Shown in pieces: positions 51,819-61,366 of a DNA stretch of 64,000 nucleotides (positions are counted from its first letter, which is position 1; each line of letters begins with the position of its first letter). The notes beneath the pieces are model-generated. The model saw only the letters and a list, made by a program, of their open reading frames with translations, had not been told where the DNA came from and ran no database searches. The stretch spans positions 66,336-130,335 of the forward strand of contig CAKREH010000005.1 of NCBI GenBank assembly GCA_934317215.1. The letters are read 5' to 3'. The stretch is from an uncultured Roseburia sp. Lineage in GTDB: Bacteria; Bacillota; Clostridia; Lachnospirales; Lachnospiraceae. Made by a program: the position numbers and the translations under genes.

Positions 51819-52208
51819 CTATCTATTTAACTTGGCGTCCGCCTTATTCTGGAATTTTTCCGCCTGTACGATAAAGCGTTCATGTGTTCCCTCTCCGACT
51901 TTTCCGGTCTCATCCTCTACTTCTACGGAAAATACAAGGCGTCTTCCATCCACTTCCATCAAAGTGGTGTTGCAGGTCACCTTCATTCCTACCGGTGATG
52001 CGGCAAGATGTTTCACATTAAGGCTCGTTCCCACAGTCACACATCCTTCCTCGAGTTCATCTGCAACACTCTTCCATGCGGTCTCTTCAATCAGTGCGAT
52101 CATTGCCGGCGTCGCAAATACTGCTAATGTACCGCTTTTCATCACTGCTGCTGTATTTTCTTTCTCTACTAAAATGGTATGCTGTCCTTTGATTCCTGTT
52201 TCTAACAT
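51819..52208 (-). CDS. FlK-type hotdog acyl-CoA thioesterase
   Basis: A 129-residue hotdog-fold protein resembling fluoroacetyl-CoA thioesterase FlK. The visible active-site set fits: ATPAMIALIEETA (Thr and Glu) and LNVKHLAASPVG (His). Most members in non-producers act on unknown small acyl-CoAs. I start at the ATG at 52208, five bases after GGAGG; the longer frame starts with TTG. It follows the nrdD terminator and is nine bases before the ZIP gene. Confidence 0.85.
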   Translation of the reverse strand: MLETGIKGQHTILVEKENTAAVMKSGTLAVFATPAMIALIEETAWKSVADELEEGCVTVGTSLNVKHLAASPVGMKVTCNTTLMEVDGRRLVFSVEVEDETGKVGEGTHERFIVQAEKFQNKADAKLNR

Positions 52209-52266
52209 TTTATCCTCCAAAGTTAAATTTTTATTTTAGTGATTTAGTACTACTACAGTTTATCAT

Positions 52267-52306
52267 AAAAAGAACCGCACATCAATGTTGATATACGGTT
52301 CTTTTT
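52267..52306. terminator. Terminator of nrdD
   Basis: An 11-bp stem (AAAAAGAACCG / CGGTTCTTTTT) with an inner ATCAA/TTGAT hairpin; runs of A and T at the ends make it functional in both directions. It lies 13 bases after the nrdD stop. Confidence 0.88.
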
Positions 52307-52319
52307 CGCAATATGCTAT

Positions 52320-54509
52320 TTATAAATGAAGTACCCTGTCTTTGATCTCCTGTGTTCTGCCCTGATTCCAGAACTGTGTTCCGATGTAGCCGCAGGTTCT
52401 TCTGGCTACGCTCATCTTATTCTGGTCACGATTGCCGCAGTTTGGGCACTCCCAGACAAGTTTTCCATCTTTATCGTTGACGATCTTGATTTCTCCGGAA
52501 TAACCGCACTCCATACAGTAATCGCTCTTGGTATTTAATTCCGCATACATGATGTTATCATAAATATACTGCATTACTGCGAGTACCGCATCAATATTAT
52601 TCTGCATGTTTGGTACTTCCACATAGCTGATCGCACCTCCCGGAGACAATTCCTGGAATTGTGATTCGAATTTCAGCTTTTCGAATGCACTGATCTCTTC
52701 TGTCACATGAACATGATAGCTGTTTGTGATGTAGTTTTTATCTGTCACTCCTGGAATGATGCCAAAACGTTTCTGGAGACATTTTGAAAATTTATAAGTT
52801 GTCGACTCAAGCGGTGTTCCATACAGGCTGAAATCGATATTGTGTTTCTCTTTCCATTCCGTGCAGGCATCGTTTAAACGGCGCATTACCTTTAATGCGA
52901 ATTCCGTTCCCTCCGGTTCTGTATGGGAGACACCCTTCATATATCTGGTACACTCACAGAGGCCTGCATAGCCGAGGGAAATCGTGGAATAGCCGTCATA
53001 TAAAAGCTTATCGATCGTCTCACCTTTTTTCAGACGTGCCAGTGCCCCGTTCTGCCAGAGGATCGGTGCCACATCGGAAGGTGTGCCGAGCAGTCTCTTA
53101 TGGCGGATGATCAATGCTCTGTAACAGAGGTCTAATCTTTCATCCAGAAGCTCCCAGAATTTATCCATATCTTTTCCAGAAGAACACGCGACGTCCACAA
53201 GGTTTAAAGTTACAACGCCCTGATTAAATCTTCCGTAATATTTCTTACCCGGAACATAATTTCTTGCATTTGCATAATTTTCTTTTGTACGGTCAACGGT
53301 CAGGAAAGATCTGCATCCCATGCATGTGTAGCAGTTGCCATCTTTTAATTTTTTCATGATCTTTTCTGAAATATAGTCCGGAACCATTCTCTTTGCCGTA
53401 CACTCTGCTGCAAGTTTTGTCAGGTACCAGTATTTTGTACCCTCACGGATGTTATCTGCCTCTAACACATAAATCAGTTTCGGGAATGCCGGTGTAATAT
53501 ATACTCCCTGCTCATTCTTTACTCCAAGGATTCTCTGGTGGAGCATTTCCTCGATCACTGCGGCAAGATCATCACGAAGCTGACCCTCCGGTACTTCATC
53601 AAGATACATAAATACCGTAATAAACGGTGCCTGTCCGTTTGTTGTCATCAATGTGATCACCTGATACTGGATCATCTGTACACCACGGTTGATCTCCTCT
53701 TTCACACGGATCTCCGCAATTTTATTAACTTTATCCTCAGTCGGATTCACGCCGATTGCTTCAAGTTCTGCACGAACCTGTTTGCGGTATTTTTCACGGC
53801 TGACCTGTACAAACGGTGCCAGATGTGAAAGTGATATGCTCTGTCCACCATACTGTGAACTTGCAATCTGTGCGATTGCCTGTGTTGCAATATTGCACGC
53901 GGTAGAAAAACTCTTCGGACGGTCGATCATCGTCTCGCTGATAACCGTTCCGTTCTGCAGCATATCCTCTAAGTTGACCAGACAGCAGTTGTGCATATGC
54001 TGTGCGAAATAATCCGCATCATGGAAGTGGATGATTCCCTGCTCATGTGCTTCCACAATATCAGGCGGCAGTAAAAATCTCTTTGTGATATCCTTGCTGA
54101 CCTCACCTGCCATGTAATCTCTCTGCACGCTGTTTACTGTCGGGTTTTTATTTGAATTTTCCTGTTTTACTTCCTCATTGTTACACTCTAATAAACTTAA
54201 GATCTGTTCATCCGTTGAGTTGGACTTACGCACCAGTTCCTGTTTATAACGGTATGTAATATAGTTACGCGCCACATTAAATGCACGCTGATTCATGATC
54301 TGGTTCTCCACCATATCCTGAATTTCCTCTACACTTGGGGAACGCTTCATATTCTCACAGGCAACTTCCACATTTTTTGATATCTCGTCAATCTGCTTGT
54401 CTGTCAGCTTTTCATAATCAATAACGCTGTTGTTAGCCCTGCGGATCGCCGCCTCGATTTTTTTAATATCAAAAGTATCCTCCATACCGCTTCTTTTAAT
54501 AATTTTCAT
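52320..54509 (-). CDS. nrdD: Anaerobic ribonucleoside-triphosphate reductase
   Basis: A full 729-residue class III reductase that makes dNTPs without oxygen. An ATP-cone (about 3-92) gives allosteric control. The body has the catalytic cysteines (CMGC and the substrate region SLGYAGLCE) and a C-terminal zinc site with Cys665, 668, 688, 691 (CMEC, CPNC). The glycyl radical is Gly707 in RRTCGYIG. It needs NrdG (47576-48094) for activation. The consensus promoter upstream holds an NrdR box, so NrdR should repress it when dATP is high. Confidence 0.98.
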   Translation of the reverse strand: MKIIKRSGMEDTFDIKKIEAAIRRANNSVIDYEKLTDKQIDEISKNVEVACENMKRSPSVEEIQDMVENQIMNQRAFNVARNYITYRYKQELVRKSNSTDEQILSLLECNNEEVKQENSNKNPTVNSVQRDYMAGEVSKDITKRFLLPPDIVEAHEQGIIHFHDADYFAQHMHNCCLVNLEDMLQNGTVISETMIDRPKSFSTACNIATQAIAQIASSQYGGQSISLSHLAPFVQVSREKYRKQVRAELEAIGVNPTEDKVNKIAEIRVKEEINRGVQMIQYQVITLMTTNGQAPFITVFMYLDEVPEGQLRDDLAAVIEEMLHQRILGVKNEQGVYITPAFPKLIYVLEADNIREGTKYWYLTKLAAECTAKRMVPDYISEKIMKKLKDGNCYTCMGCRSFLTVDRTKENYANARNYVPGKKYYGRFNQGVVTLNLVDVACSSGKDMDKFWELLDERLDLCYRALIIRHKRLLGTPSDVAPILWQNGALARLKKGETIDKLLYDGYSTISLGYAGLCECTRYMKGVSHTEPEGTEFALKVMRRLNDACTEWKEKHNIDFSLYGTPLESTTYKFSKCLQKRFGIIPGVTDKNYITNSYHVHVTEEISAFEKLKFESQFQELSPGGAISYVEVPNMQNNIDAVLAVMQYIYDNIMYAELNTKSDYCMECGYSGEIKIVNDKDGKLVWECPNCGNRDQNKMSVARRTCGYIGTQFWNQGRTQEIKDRVLHL

Positions 54510-54585
54510 TTCCGATCAAATCCCTTTCTATTCTGACTGATGGCTGCCTGCCATACCCATACGGCCGCATAACCTACGAGTATTT

Positions 54586-54613
54586 ATTATACAATATATT
54601 GTGTCTTTGTCAA
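54586..54613 (-). promoter_or_regulatory. nrdD promoter with NrdR box
   Basis: On the minus strand TTGACA (54613-54608), 16 bases and TATAAT (54591-54586), about 77 bases before nrdD. The spacer and -10 are covered by ACACAATATATTGTAT (54604-54589), a close match to the NrdR box ACACwATATATwGTGT. A second box is not obvious. Confidence 0.88.
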
Positions 54614-54628
54614 TGCGTTTTGCTAACA

Positions 54629-54659
54629 GCCAAAAGTCCCATTTTATGGGCACTTTAGC
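54629..54659. other. Stem-loop between marR and nrdD
   Basis: Arms of 14 bases (54629-54642 and 54646-54659) pair in 12 positions around TTT, with ATGGG/CCCAT in the inner part. It lies between the marR stop and the nrdD promoter, without a proper T tract. Confidence 0.5.
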
Positions 54660-54784
54660 AAAAGCAGATTCCGCAAACCCAGTAAATATGCGGTCTTTAT
54701 TCACTATTACCAAATTTAATGTGATATCTTCGTCATTTTTTTCACTTGTATCTGACTTTCCACCAACCACAACATCTAGTATTT

Positions 54785-55264
54785 CTACTTTTTCATGCCA
54801 CCACAGAAAGAATTCTTCGGACACTCGATGTCCACGTCTAAATTAGAAAGCATCTGGTCTAAATATCTCTTCAGATCCCGTATCTCTTCTTCACTCAGTC
54901 CTTTCGCTAAAAGTGCTTCCATATCGCGCATATCCTGTTCCGATCTGTCCACTAAGGCATGCGCTTTCTCTGTCAGCACCAGCTTTTTTAATCGTGCATC
55001 CTGCTCCACCGCCTCACGGCGCACAAGCCCTTTCCGTTCCATGACTGCAAGCATATTTGATGCAGTTGCCCTCGATACGGAAAACTCTGTTTCAATATCC
55101 TTCTGGTAGATTTCCTCCCCGTCATGTTCCCTTAAAAAACCAAGTGTCCATCGCTGCATTCCTGTCAGTGGTTCTTTTTCATTTTCCTGCTTTTTCACTT
55201 CCATCCGCTTGTGAATCTGATTGTGAAGCAGTCGTATTTTATAACCGATCGTATCCGTATGCAT
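54785..55264 (-). CDS. MarR-family transcriptional repressor of the exporter
   Basis: A 159-residue MarR protein. The winged helix spans about 55-110 with FSVSRATASNMLAVMERKGLV and the wing DARLKKLVLT; helices at both ends form the dimer. The ATG follows GGGAG. It is divergent from the ABC exporter genes and a perfect palindrome lies between them over both promoters, so it almost certainly represses itself and the exporter until it binds a drug or metabolite. Cys residues at the C-terminus (ECPKNSFC) could sense redox. Confidence 0.92.
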   Translation of the reverse strand: MHTDTIGYKIRLLHNQIHKRMEVKKQENEKEPLTGMQRWTLGFLREHDGEEIYQKDIETEFSVSRATASNMLAVMERKGLVRREAVEQDARLKKLVLTEKAHALVDRSEQDMRDMEALLAKGLSEEEIRDLKRYLDQMLSNLDVDIECPKNSFCGGMKK

Positions 55265-55299
55265 TTATAATCTCCCGCTGAAATAAAATTATTTTTACA

Positions 55300-55350
55300 T
55301 TGACATTCTTTTTTTTATGTCTTATAACTATATTGTTAGCACACTAACAA
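55300..55350. promoter_or_regulatory. Divergent marR / exporter promoters with MarR operator
   Basis: Plus strand: TTGACA (55300-55305), 17 bases, TATAAC (55323-55328). Minus strand: -10 TATAGT (55332-55327) with TTGTTT 16 bases upstream. The operator TTGTTAG-CACA-CTAACAA (55333-55350) is a perfect palindrome between marR's -35 and -10 and just after the exporter's -10. Confidence 0.85.
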
Positions 55351-55387
55351 ACAAAAATCAATTATTTTTTGAAAAGGATGTGATGTT

Positions 55388-57136
55388 ATGTTAAAAACTT
55401 TGGGAGCCCAGATCAAAGAATTTAAAAAGGATTCTTTCCTCACTCCCGTTTTCATGATCTTAGAAGTGCTCATGGAAACGATCATCCCACTGATGATGGC
55501 ATCGATCATCGATAACGGCGTAGAGGCCGGGGATATCCACCATATTTACGTCATGGGCGGATGTATGGTCATTGTCGCATGCATTTCCCTGTTTGCAGGA
55601 ACGATGGGTGGTAAATACGGAGCCCGCGCTTCCGCAGGATTTGCGCGCAACTTACGAAAAGCAATGTATGAAAATATACAGACTTTTTCTTTTTCCAACA
55701 TTGACAAATTCAGCACCGCAGGTCTTGTCACCCGTCTTACCACCGACGTGACCAACCTGCAGAATGCCTATCAGATGCTTTTGCGTATGTGCGTCCGCGC
55801 GCCGATCTCTTTAATCTGCGCAATGATCATGGCATTTTTCATCAATGCAAAACTTGCTTCGGTTTATCTGGCCGCCGTCATCGTACTTGGTGTGATCCTC
55901 GCAATTATCACTGTGCGGGCACATCATTATTTTATGGAAGTATTTCCAAAATACGATGACTTAAACGCATCCGTGCAGGAAAATGTCTCCGCAATCCGCG
56001 TAGTCAAAGCCTATGTCCGCGAGGATTACGAGAAGAAGAAATTTACACAGGCAAGCAAAAATATTTACAACATGTTTGTCAAAGCGGAAGGCGTACTTGC
56101 CTTTAACTCTCCGGTCATGCAGATCGCCGTATATAGCTGCATCATTGCATTAAGCTGGCTGGGTGCCAAAATGATCGTCGCAGGTTCCCTTACCACCGGA
56201 GAGCTGATGAGCCTTCTTACCTATTGTATGAACATCATGATGAGTCTGATGATGCTCTCCATGGTTTTCGTCATGTTAGCCATGAGTATCGCAAGTGCCG
56301 AGCGTATCTGTGAAGTCTTAAATGAAAAGAGTGATATCACGAACCCGGAAGATCCGGTCTATGAGGTTGCCGACGGCAGTGTTACCTTCGACCATGTGAC
56401 CTTCCGTTACAACAAGACTTCGGATAAACCGATCCTTGATGATGTCAATCTTTCCATCCGCTCCGGGGAAACGATCGGTGTCATCGGCGGCACAGGAAGT
56501 TCAAAATCCTCGCTCGTCAACTTAATCAGCCGTCTCTATGACGTCTCAGAGGGCGCAGTCCTTGTCGGCGGCAAAGACGTCCGCTCCTACGATCTGGATA
56601 CGCTGCGCGATGAGGTTTCCGTGGTACTGCAGAACAACGTGCTTTTCTCAGGAACCATTTACGAAAATCTGCGCTGGGGTGATAAAAATGCGACCGACGA
56701 AGAATGCCGCCACGCATGCCGCCTTGCATGCGCAGATGAATTTATCGACCGTTTCCCGGACGGCTGCAACACTTACATTGAACAGGGCGGAACCAACGTA
56801 TCCGGCGGTCAGAAACAGCGTTTATGTATCGCAAGAGCCCTGTTAAAGAAACCAAAAATCCTTATTTTAGACGACAGTACCAGTGCTGTCGACACTGCAA
56901 CCGATGCTAAGATCCGCAAGGCTTTTGCCAAAGAGATCCCGGATACGACAAAATTTATCATTGCGCAGCGAATCTCCTCCGTCCAGAATGCAGACCGCAT
57001 CATCGTTTTAGATAACGGTGTTGTAAACGGTTTTGGAACCCACGAAGAAATGTTAACGTCCAATGATATCTACCGCGACGTCTACGAATCACAGACCAGC
57101 GGAAGCGGTGATTTTGATGAAGGAGGTGCTGCATAA
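55388..57136 (+). CDS. ABC exporter subunit 1 (fused membrane and ATPase domains)
   Basis: A 582-residue half-exporter. Six membrane segments lie in residues 15-310. The ATPase has Walker A GGTGSSKS (about 367-374; Ser where the usual Gly stands), signature NVSGGQKQR, and Walker B LILDDSTSAVD, in which Asp replaces the catalytic Glu. Such changes mark the degenerate partner of heterodimeric exporters like BmrC/BmrD, and the same forms are common in this clostridial family. Its stop codon overlaps the next start by one base. MarR control suggests multidrug or metabolite export. Confidence 0.94.
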   Translation: MLKTLGAQIKEFKKDSFLTPVFMILEVLMETIIPLMMASIIDNGVEAGDIHHIYVMGGCMVIVACISLFAGTMGGKYGARASAGFARNLRKAMYENIQTFSFSNIDKFSTAGLVTRLTTDVTNLQNAYQMLLRMCVRAPISLICAMIMAFFINAKLASVYLAAVIVLGVILAIITVRAHHYFMEVFPKYDDLNASVQENVSAIRVVKAYVREDYEKKKFTQASKNIYNMFVKAEGVLAFNSPVMQIAVYSCIIALSWLGAKMIVAGSLTTGELMSLLTYCMNIMMSLMMLSMVFVMLAMSIASAERICEVLNEKSDITNPEDPVYEVADGSVTFDHVTFRYNKTSDKPILDDVNLSIRSGETIGVIGGTGSSKSSLVNLISRLYDVSEGAVLVGGKDVRSYDLDTLRDEVSVVLQNNVLFSGTIYENLRWGDKNATDEECRHACRLACADEFIDRFPDGCNTYIEQGGTNVSGGQKQRLCIARALLKKPKILILDDSTSAVDTATDAKIRKAFAKEIPDTTKFIIAQRISSVQNADRIIVLDNGVVNGFGTHEEMLTSNDIYRDVYESQTSGSGDFDEGGAA

Positions 57137-59064
57137 TGGCAGAAAAGAATACCAAACCGGTTCCGGGACCGGGCGGCAGAGGTCCAAAAGGTCCGCGCCC
57201 GAAAGTTGAAAATCCGGGAAAATTATTTATGCGTCTGCTCGCTTATATCATGAAAAATTATGCAGTGCACTGTATTCTCGTCGTGATCTGCATCTTTATT
57301 ACCGTACTCGCCAGTGTACAGGGTACCTGGTTTATGCAGACTCTGATCGACGGCTATATCCTGCTGCTCATCGGTCAGGCAGATCCTGACTTTTCCGGTC
57401 TGCTGCACGCTATCATGCGCGTTGCCATTTTCTACCTGATCGGAGCACTTGCTTCCTATATATACACACGCATCATGGTAAATGTTTCCCAGGGTACCTT
57501 AAAGAATCTGCGTGATGACATGTTCACCCATATGGAAGAACTTCCGATCCGCTACTTTGACACGCACTATCACGGAGATATCATGTCCACTTATACGAAC
57601 GATATCGATACGCTCCGCCAGATGATCAGCCAGAGTATGCCGCAGTTTTTAAACAGTATCATCACCATTGTCAGCGTATTTGTCAGCATGCTGCTCTTAA
57701 ATGTTCCCCTGACGATCGTAACACTCCTGATGATCGGTGTCACACTGTTTGCCACCAAAAAGATCGGTGCACTCAGTGCCAAATACTTTATCGCACAGCA
57801 GAAGGATATCGCAGCCGTCAATGGCTATATCGAAGAAATGATGAACGGTCAGAAAGTTGTAAAGGTCTTTACGCATGAGGAAGAAAGTATTGAAAACTTT
57901 AACAAATTAAATGACCAGCTTTTCCACAGTGCGGACAATGCCAATAAGTTTGGTAACATTCTTATGCCGGTCAACGCACAGATCGGTAACATCAGCTATG
58001 TGCTCTGCGCTTTAGTCGGCGGCGTGCTCGCCTTAAACGGTGTTGGCGGCTTTACCCTTGGCAAACTTGCAAGTTTCCTTACCTATAATAAGAGTTTCAG
58101 CCAGCCGGTCAACCAGCTTAGTATGCAGCTCAACAATATCGTCATGGCACTTGCCGGTTCCGAGCGTATCTTTAAACTGCTCGACGAAAAACCGGAAACG
58201 GACGACGGCTACGTTACTCTTGTTCGCGCCAGAAAAGAAAACGGTCAGATCGTTGAATCAAAAGAACGCACCGGTATGTGGGCATGGAAACATACCCATC
58301 AGGCAGACGGCAGTGTCGATTATATCGAGCTGAAAGGTGACGTGGTCTTTGATGATGTCGATTTCGGTTATAATCCGGATAAGATCGTGCTCCACAATGT
58401 AGATCTCTACGCAACACCGGGTCAGAAGATCGCATTTGTCGGAAGTACCGGTGCCGGAAAGACAACGATCACAAATCTGATTAACCGATTCTACGATATC
58501 CAGGATGGTAAGATCCGCTACGACGGCATCAACATCAATAAAATCAAAAAAGATGACCTGCGCCACTCTCTCGGTATCGTACTACAGGATACACACCTGT
58601 TTACCGCAACTGTCATGGAAAACATCCGTTATGGAAAACTTGATGCCACCGATGAAGAGGTCATTGCAGCGGCAAAACTTGCCAACGCCGACACCTTTAT
58701 CCATCAACTTCCGGACGGCTACAACACACTTTTAACCGGTGACGGTGCCAACTTAAGTCAGGGACAGCGACAGCTTCTCGCCATTGCGCGTGCTGCGATT
58801 GCAGATCCGCCGGTACTGATTCTCGACGAAGCAACCAGTTCGATTGATACCAGAACCGAAAAGATTGTTCAAGATGGTATGGATAAACTGATGGCAGGAC
58901 GCACTACATTCGTGATCGCCCACCGCCTCTCCACAGTCAAAAACAGTGACTGCATCATCGTATTAGAGCAGGGACGCGTCATCGAGCGTGGCAGCCATGA
59001 CAAACTCATGGAAGAAAAAGGAAAATATTATCAGCTTTACACGGGAAATCTTGCAGAGGGCTAA
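57136..59064 (+). CDS. ABC exporter subunit 2 (fused membrane and ATPase domains)
   Basis: A 642-residue half-exporter with a proline/glycine-rich start (about 1-32, PGPGGRGPKGPRP), six membrane segments (about 40-350) and an ATPase with canonical Walker A GSTGAGKTT, signature NLSQGQRQL and Walker B VLILDEATSSIDT with the catalytic Glu. It is the active partner of subunit 1. An insertion before the ATPase (about 365-400) is typical of this group. The AAGGAGG site lies inside the end of the first gene. Confidence 0.94.
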   Translation: MAEKNTKPVPGPGGRGPKGPRPKVENPGKLFMRLLAYIMKNYAVHCILVVICIFITVLASVQGTWFMQTLIDGYILLLIGQADPDFSGLLHAIMRVAIFYLIGALASYIYTRIMVNVSQGTLKNLRDDMFTHMEELPIRYFDTHYHGDIMSTYTNDIDTLRQMISQSMPQFLNSIITIVSVFVSMLLLNVPLTIVTLLMIGVTLFATKKIGALSAKYFIAQQKDIAAVNGYIEEMMNGQKVVKVFTHEEESIENFNKLNDQLFHSADNANKFGNILMPVNAQIGNISYVLCALVGGVLALNGVGGFTLGKLASFLTYNKSFSQPVNQLSMQLNNIVMALAGSERIFKLLDEKPETDDGYVTLVRARKENGQIVESKERTGMWAWKHTHQADGSVDYIELKGDVVFDDVDFGYNPDKIVLHNVDLYATPGQKIAFVGSTGAGKTTITNLINRFYDIQDGKIRYDGININKIKKDDLRHSLGIVLQDTHLFTATVMENIRYGKLDATDEEVIAAAKLANADTFIHQLPDGYNTLLTGDGANLSQGQRQLLAIARAAIADPPVLILDEATSSIDTRTEKIVQDGMDKLMAGRTTFVIAHRLSTVKNSDCIIVLEQGRVIERGSHDKLMEEKGKYYQLYTGNLAEG

Positions 59065-59091
59065 GTATACTATTAATAAGGTGCTTTCATC

Positions 59092-59265
59092 ATTTTGGGC
59101 ATATAGATAATTTTCTTTCGCTGTATGCCCAAAATTAAAGTCAAAATCCAGATTTTTTATGATTTTGTACAAAAAACGGGCATATATAAAGCAAGAACTT
59201 TATATATGCCCATTTTAGTCTCCATTTTTGGTCATAATTACAACTTTTTCTTTCTATATGCCCAA
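59092..59265. repeat. Palindrome cluster built on GGGCATA
   Basis: The motif occurs five times in alternating directions. Pairs: ATTTTGGGCATA (59092-59103) with its complement (59124-59135); GGGCATATATAAAG (59178-59191) with CTTTATATATGCCC (59198-59211), a perfect 14-bp hairpin; and TTGGGCATATAGA (59095-59107) with 59253-59265. It fills the gap between convergent genes, so one hairpin may act as terminator for both. Confidence 0.7.
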
Positions 59266-59335
59266 TCGCCTGCAGCTTCCCACACAAACCCTCTGGTATC
59301 CGTAGATAAAACAGGATACAGACACGACAGTCATC

Positions 59336-59854
59336 TTATGCACCCGGACTCACCTGTTTTTTCTTCCACGGCAGAACGATATGCTCCGGCAGGTGTCCTT
59401 TCACAGTCTCTGCTCCGGAACAGATCTTGTCTGCACAGCACAGGATCCAGCCTTCCATATATTTTGGCGGAACGATATTTAATGGAAACATGTGGCATTT
59501 TATCATATCTTTCTCTATCTCGTTCAGATCTGGGATATCACGGACGGCATTCTCACATGCCTTTTTTGCGTGATGGAATCCATGCCATTTATGTGACGCA
59601 TCCTTCTCATGCCAGTCGTACAAAAAATAATCATGTAACAGTGCACCGCGGATCAGCGAATGGATATCCACCGGTGCGTTCATTTTCAGTGCCAGATAAT
59701 AGCTGAAATATGCAACCGAGACACTGTGGCGGAACACGCTGGTGTCCCCGTGCTGTATATAGCGGTGAGACTCTAACAGACGGGACTGTCTGCAGAGTTC
59801 CTCAAGGGTGTCGTAAAAATATTTTTCCTGTTCTTCGGATAAATAATAGGACAT
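59336..59854 (-). CDS. HD-domain phosphohydrolase-like protein
   Basis: About 172 residues from the ATG at 59854, which has AAGGAG five bases before it; the longer frame begins at 59872 without a site. The HD motif is seen as FRHSVSVAYFSYYLAL, then LLHDYFLYDWH (His-Asp pair), with FHHAKKACENA and KCHMFPLN after it. Small HD proteins of this type split phosphate esters of nucleotides, but the substrate is not known. It is convergent with the exporter operon. Confidence 0.8.
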   Translation of the reverse strand: MSYYLSEEQEKYFYDTLEELCRQSRLLESHRYIQHGDTSVFRHSVSVAYFSYYLALKMNAPVDIHSLIRGALLHDYFLYDWHEKDASHKWHGFHHAKKACENAVRDIPDLNEIEKDMIKCHMFPLNIVPPKYMEGWILCCADKICSGAETVKGHLPEHIVLPWKKKQVSPGA

Positions 59855-59914
59855 TCTGCTCCTTCTTTCCAATGATATACCTTAGTATACGCACAGAAAT
59901 ATTTCATTGTCAAG

Positions 59915-61345
<1,431 letters not shown>

Positions 61346-61366
61346 GTCTATTCCTCCATTTTCGGA

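Noticed and set aside
54528..54824. 98-residue minus-strand open frame between marR and nrdD
   Set aside because: It has only a TTG start within the marR end, no binding site, and runs through the nrdD promoter and NrdR box.
55388..57136. Walker A change (GSSKS) as a sequencing error or dead gene
   Set aside because: The frame is intact, the other motifs are present, and this form is known in the degenerate subunits of this exporter group.
59125..59706. 193-residue plus-strand open frame after the exporter
   Set aside because: It runs antisense over the HD-domain gene and starts inside the palindrome cluster with no ribosome binding site.
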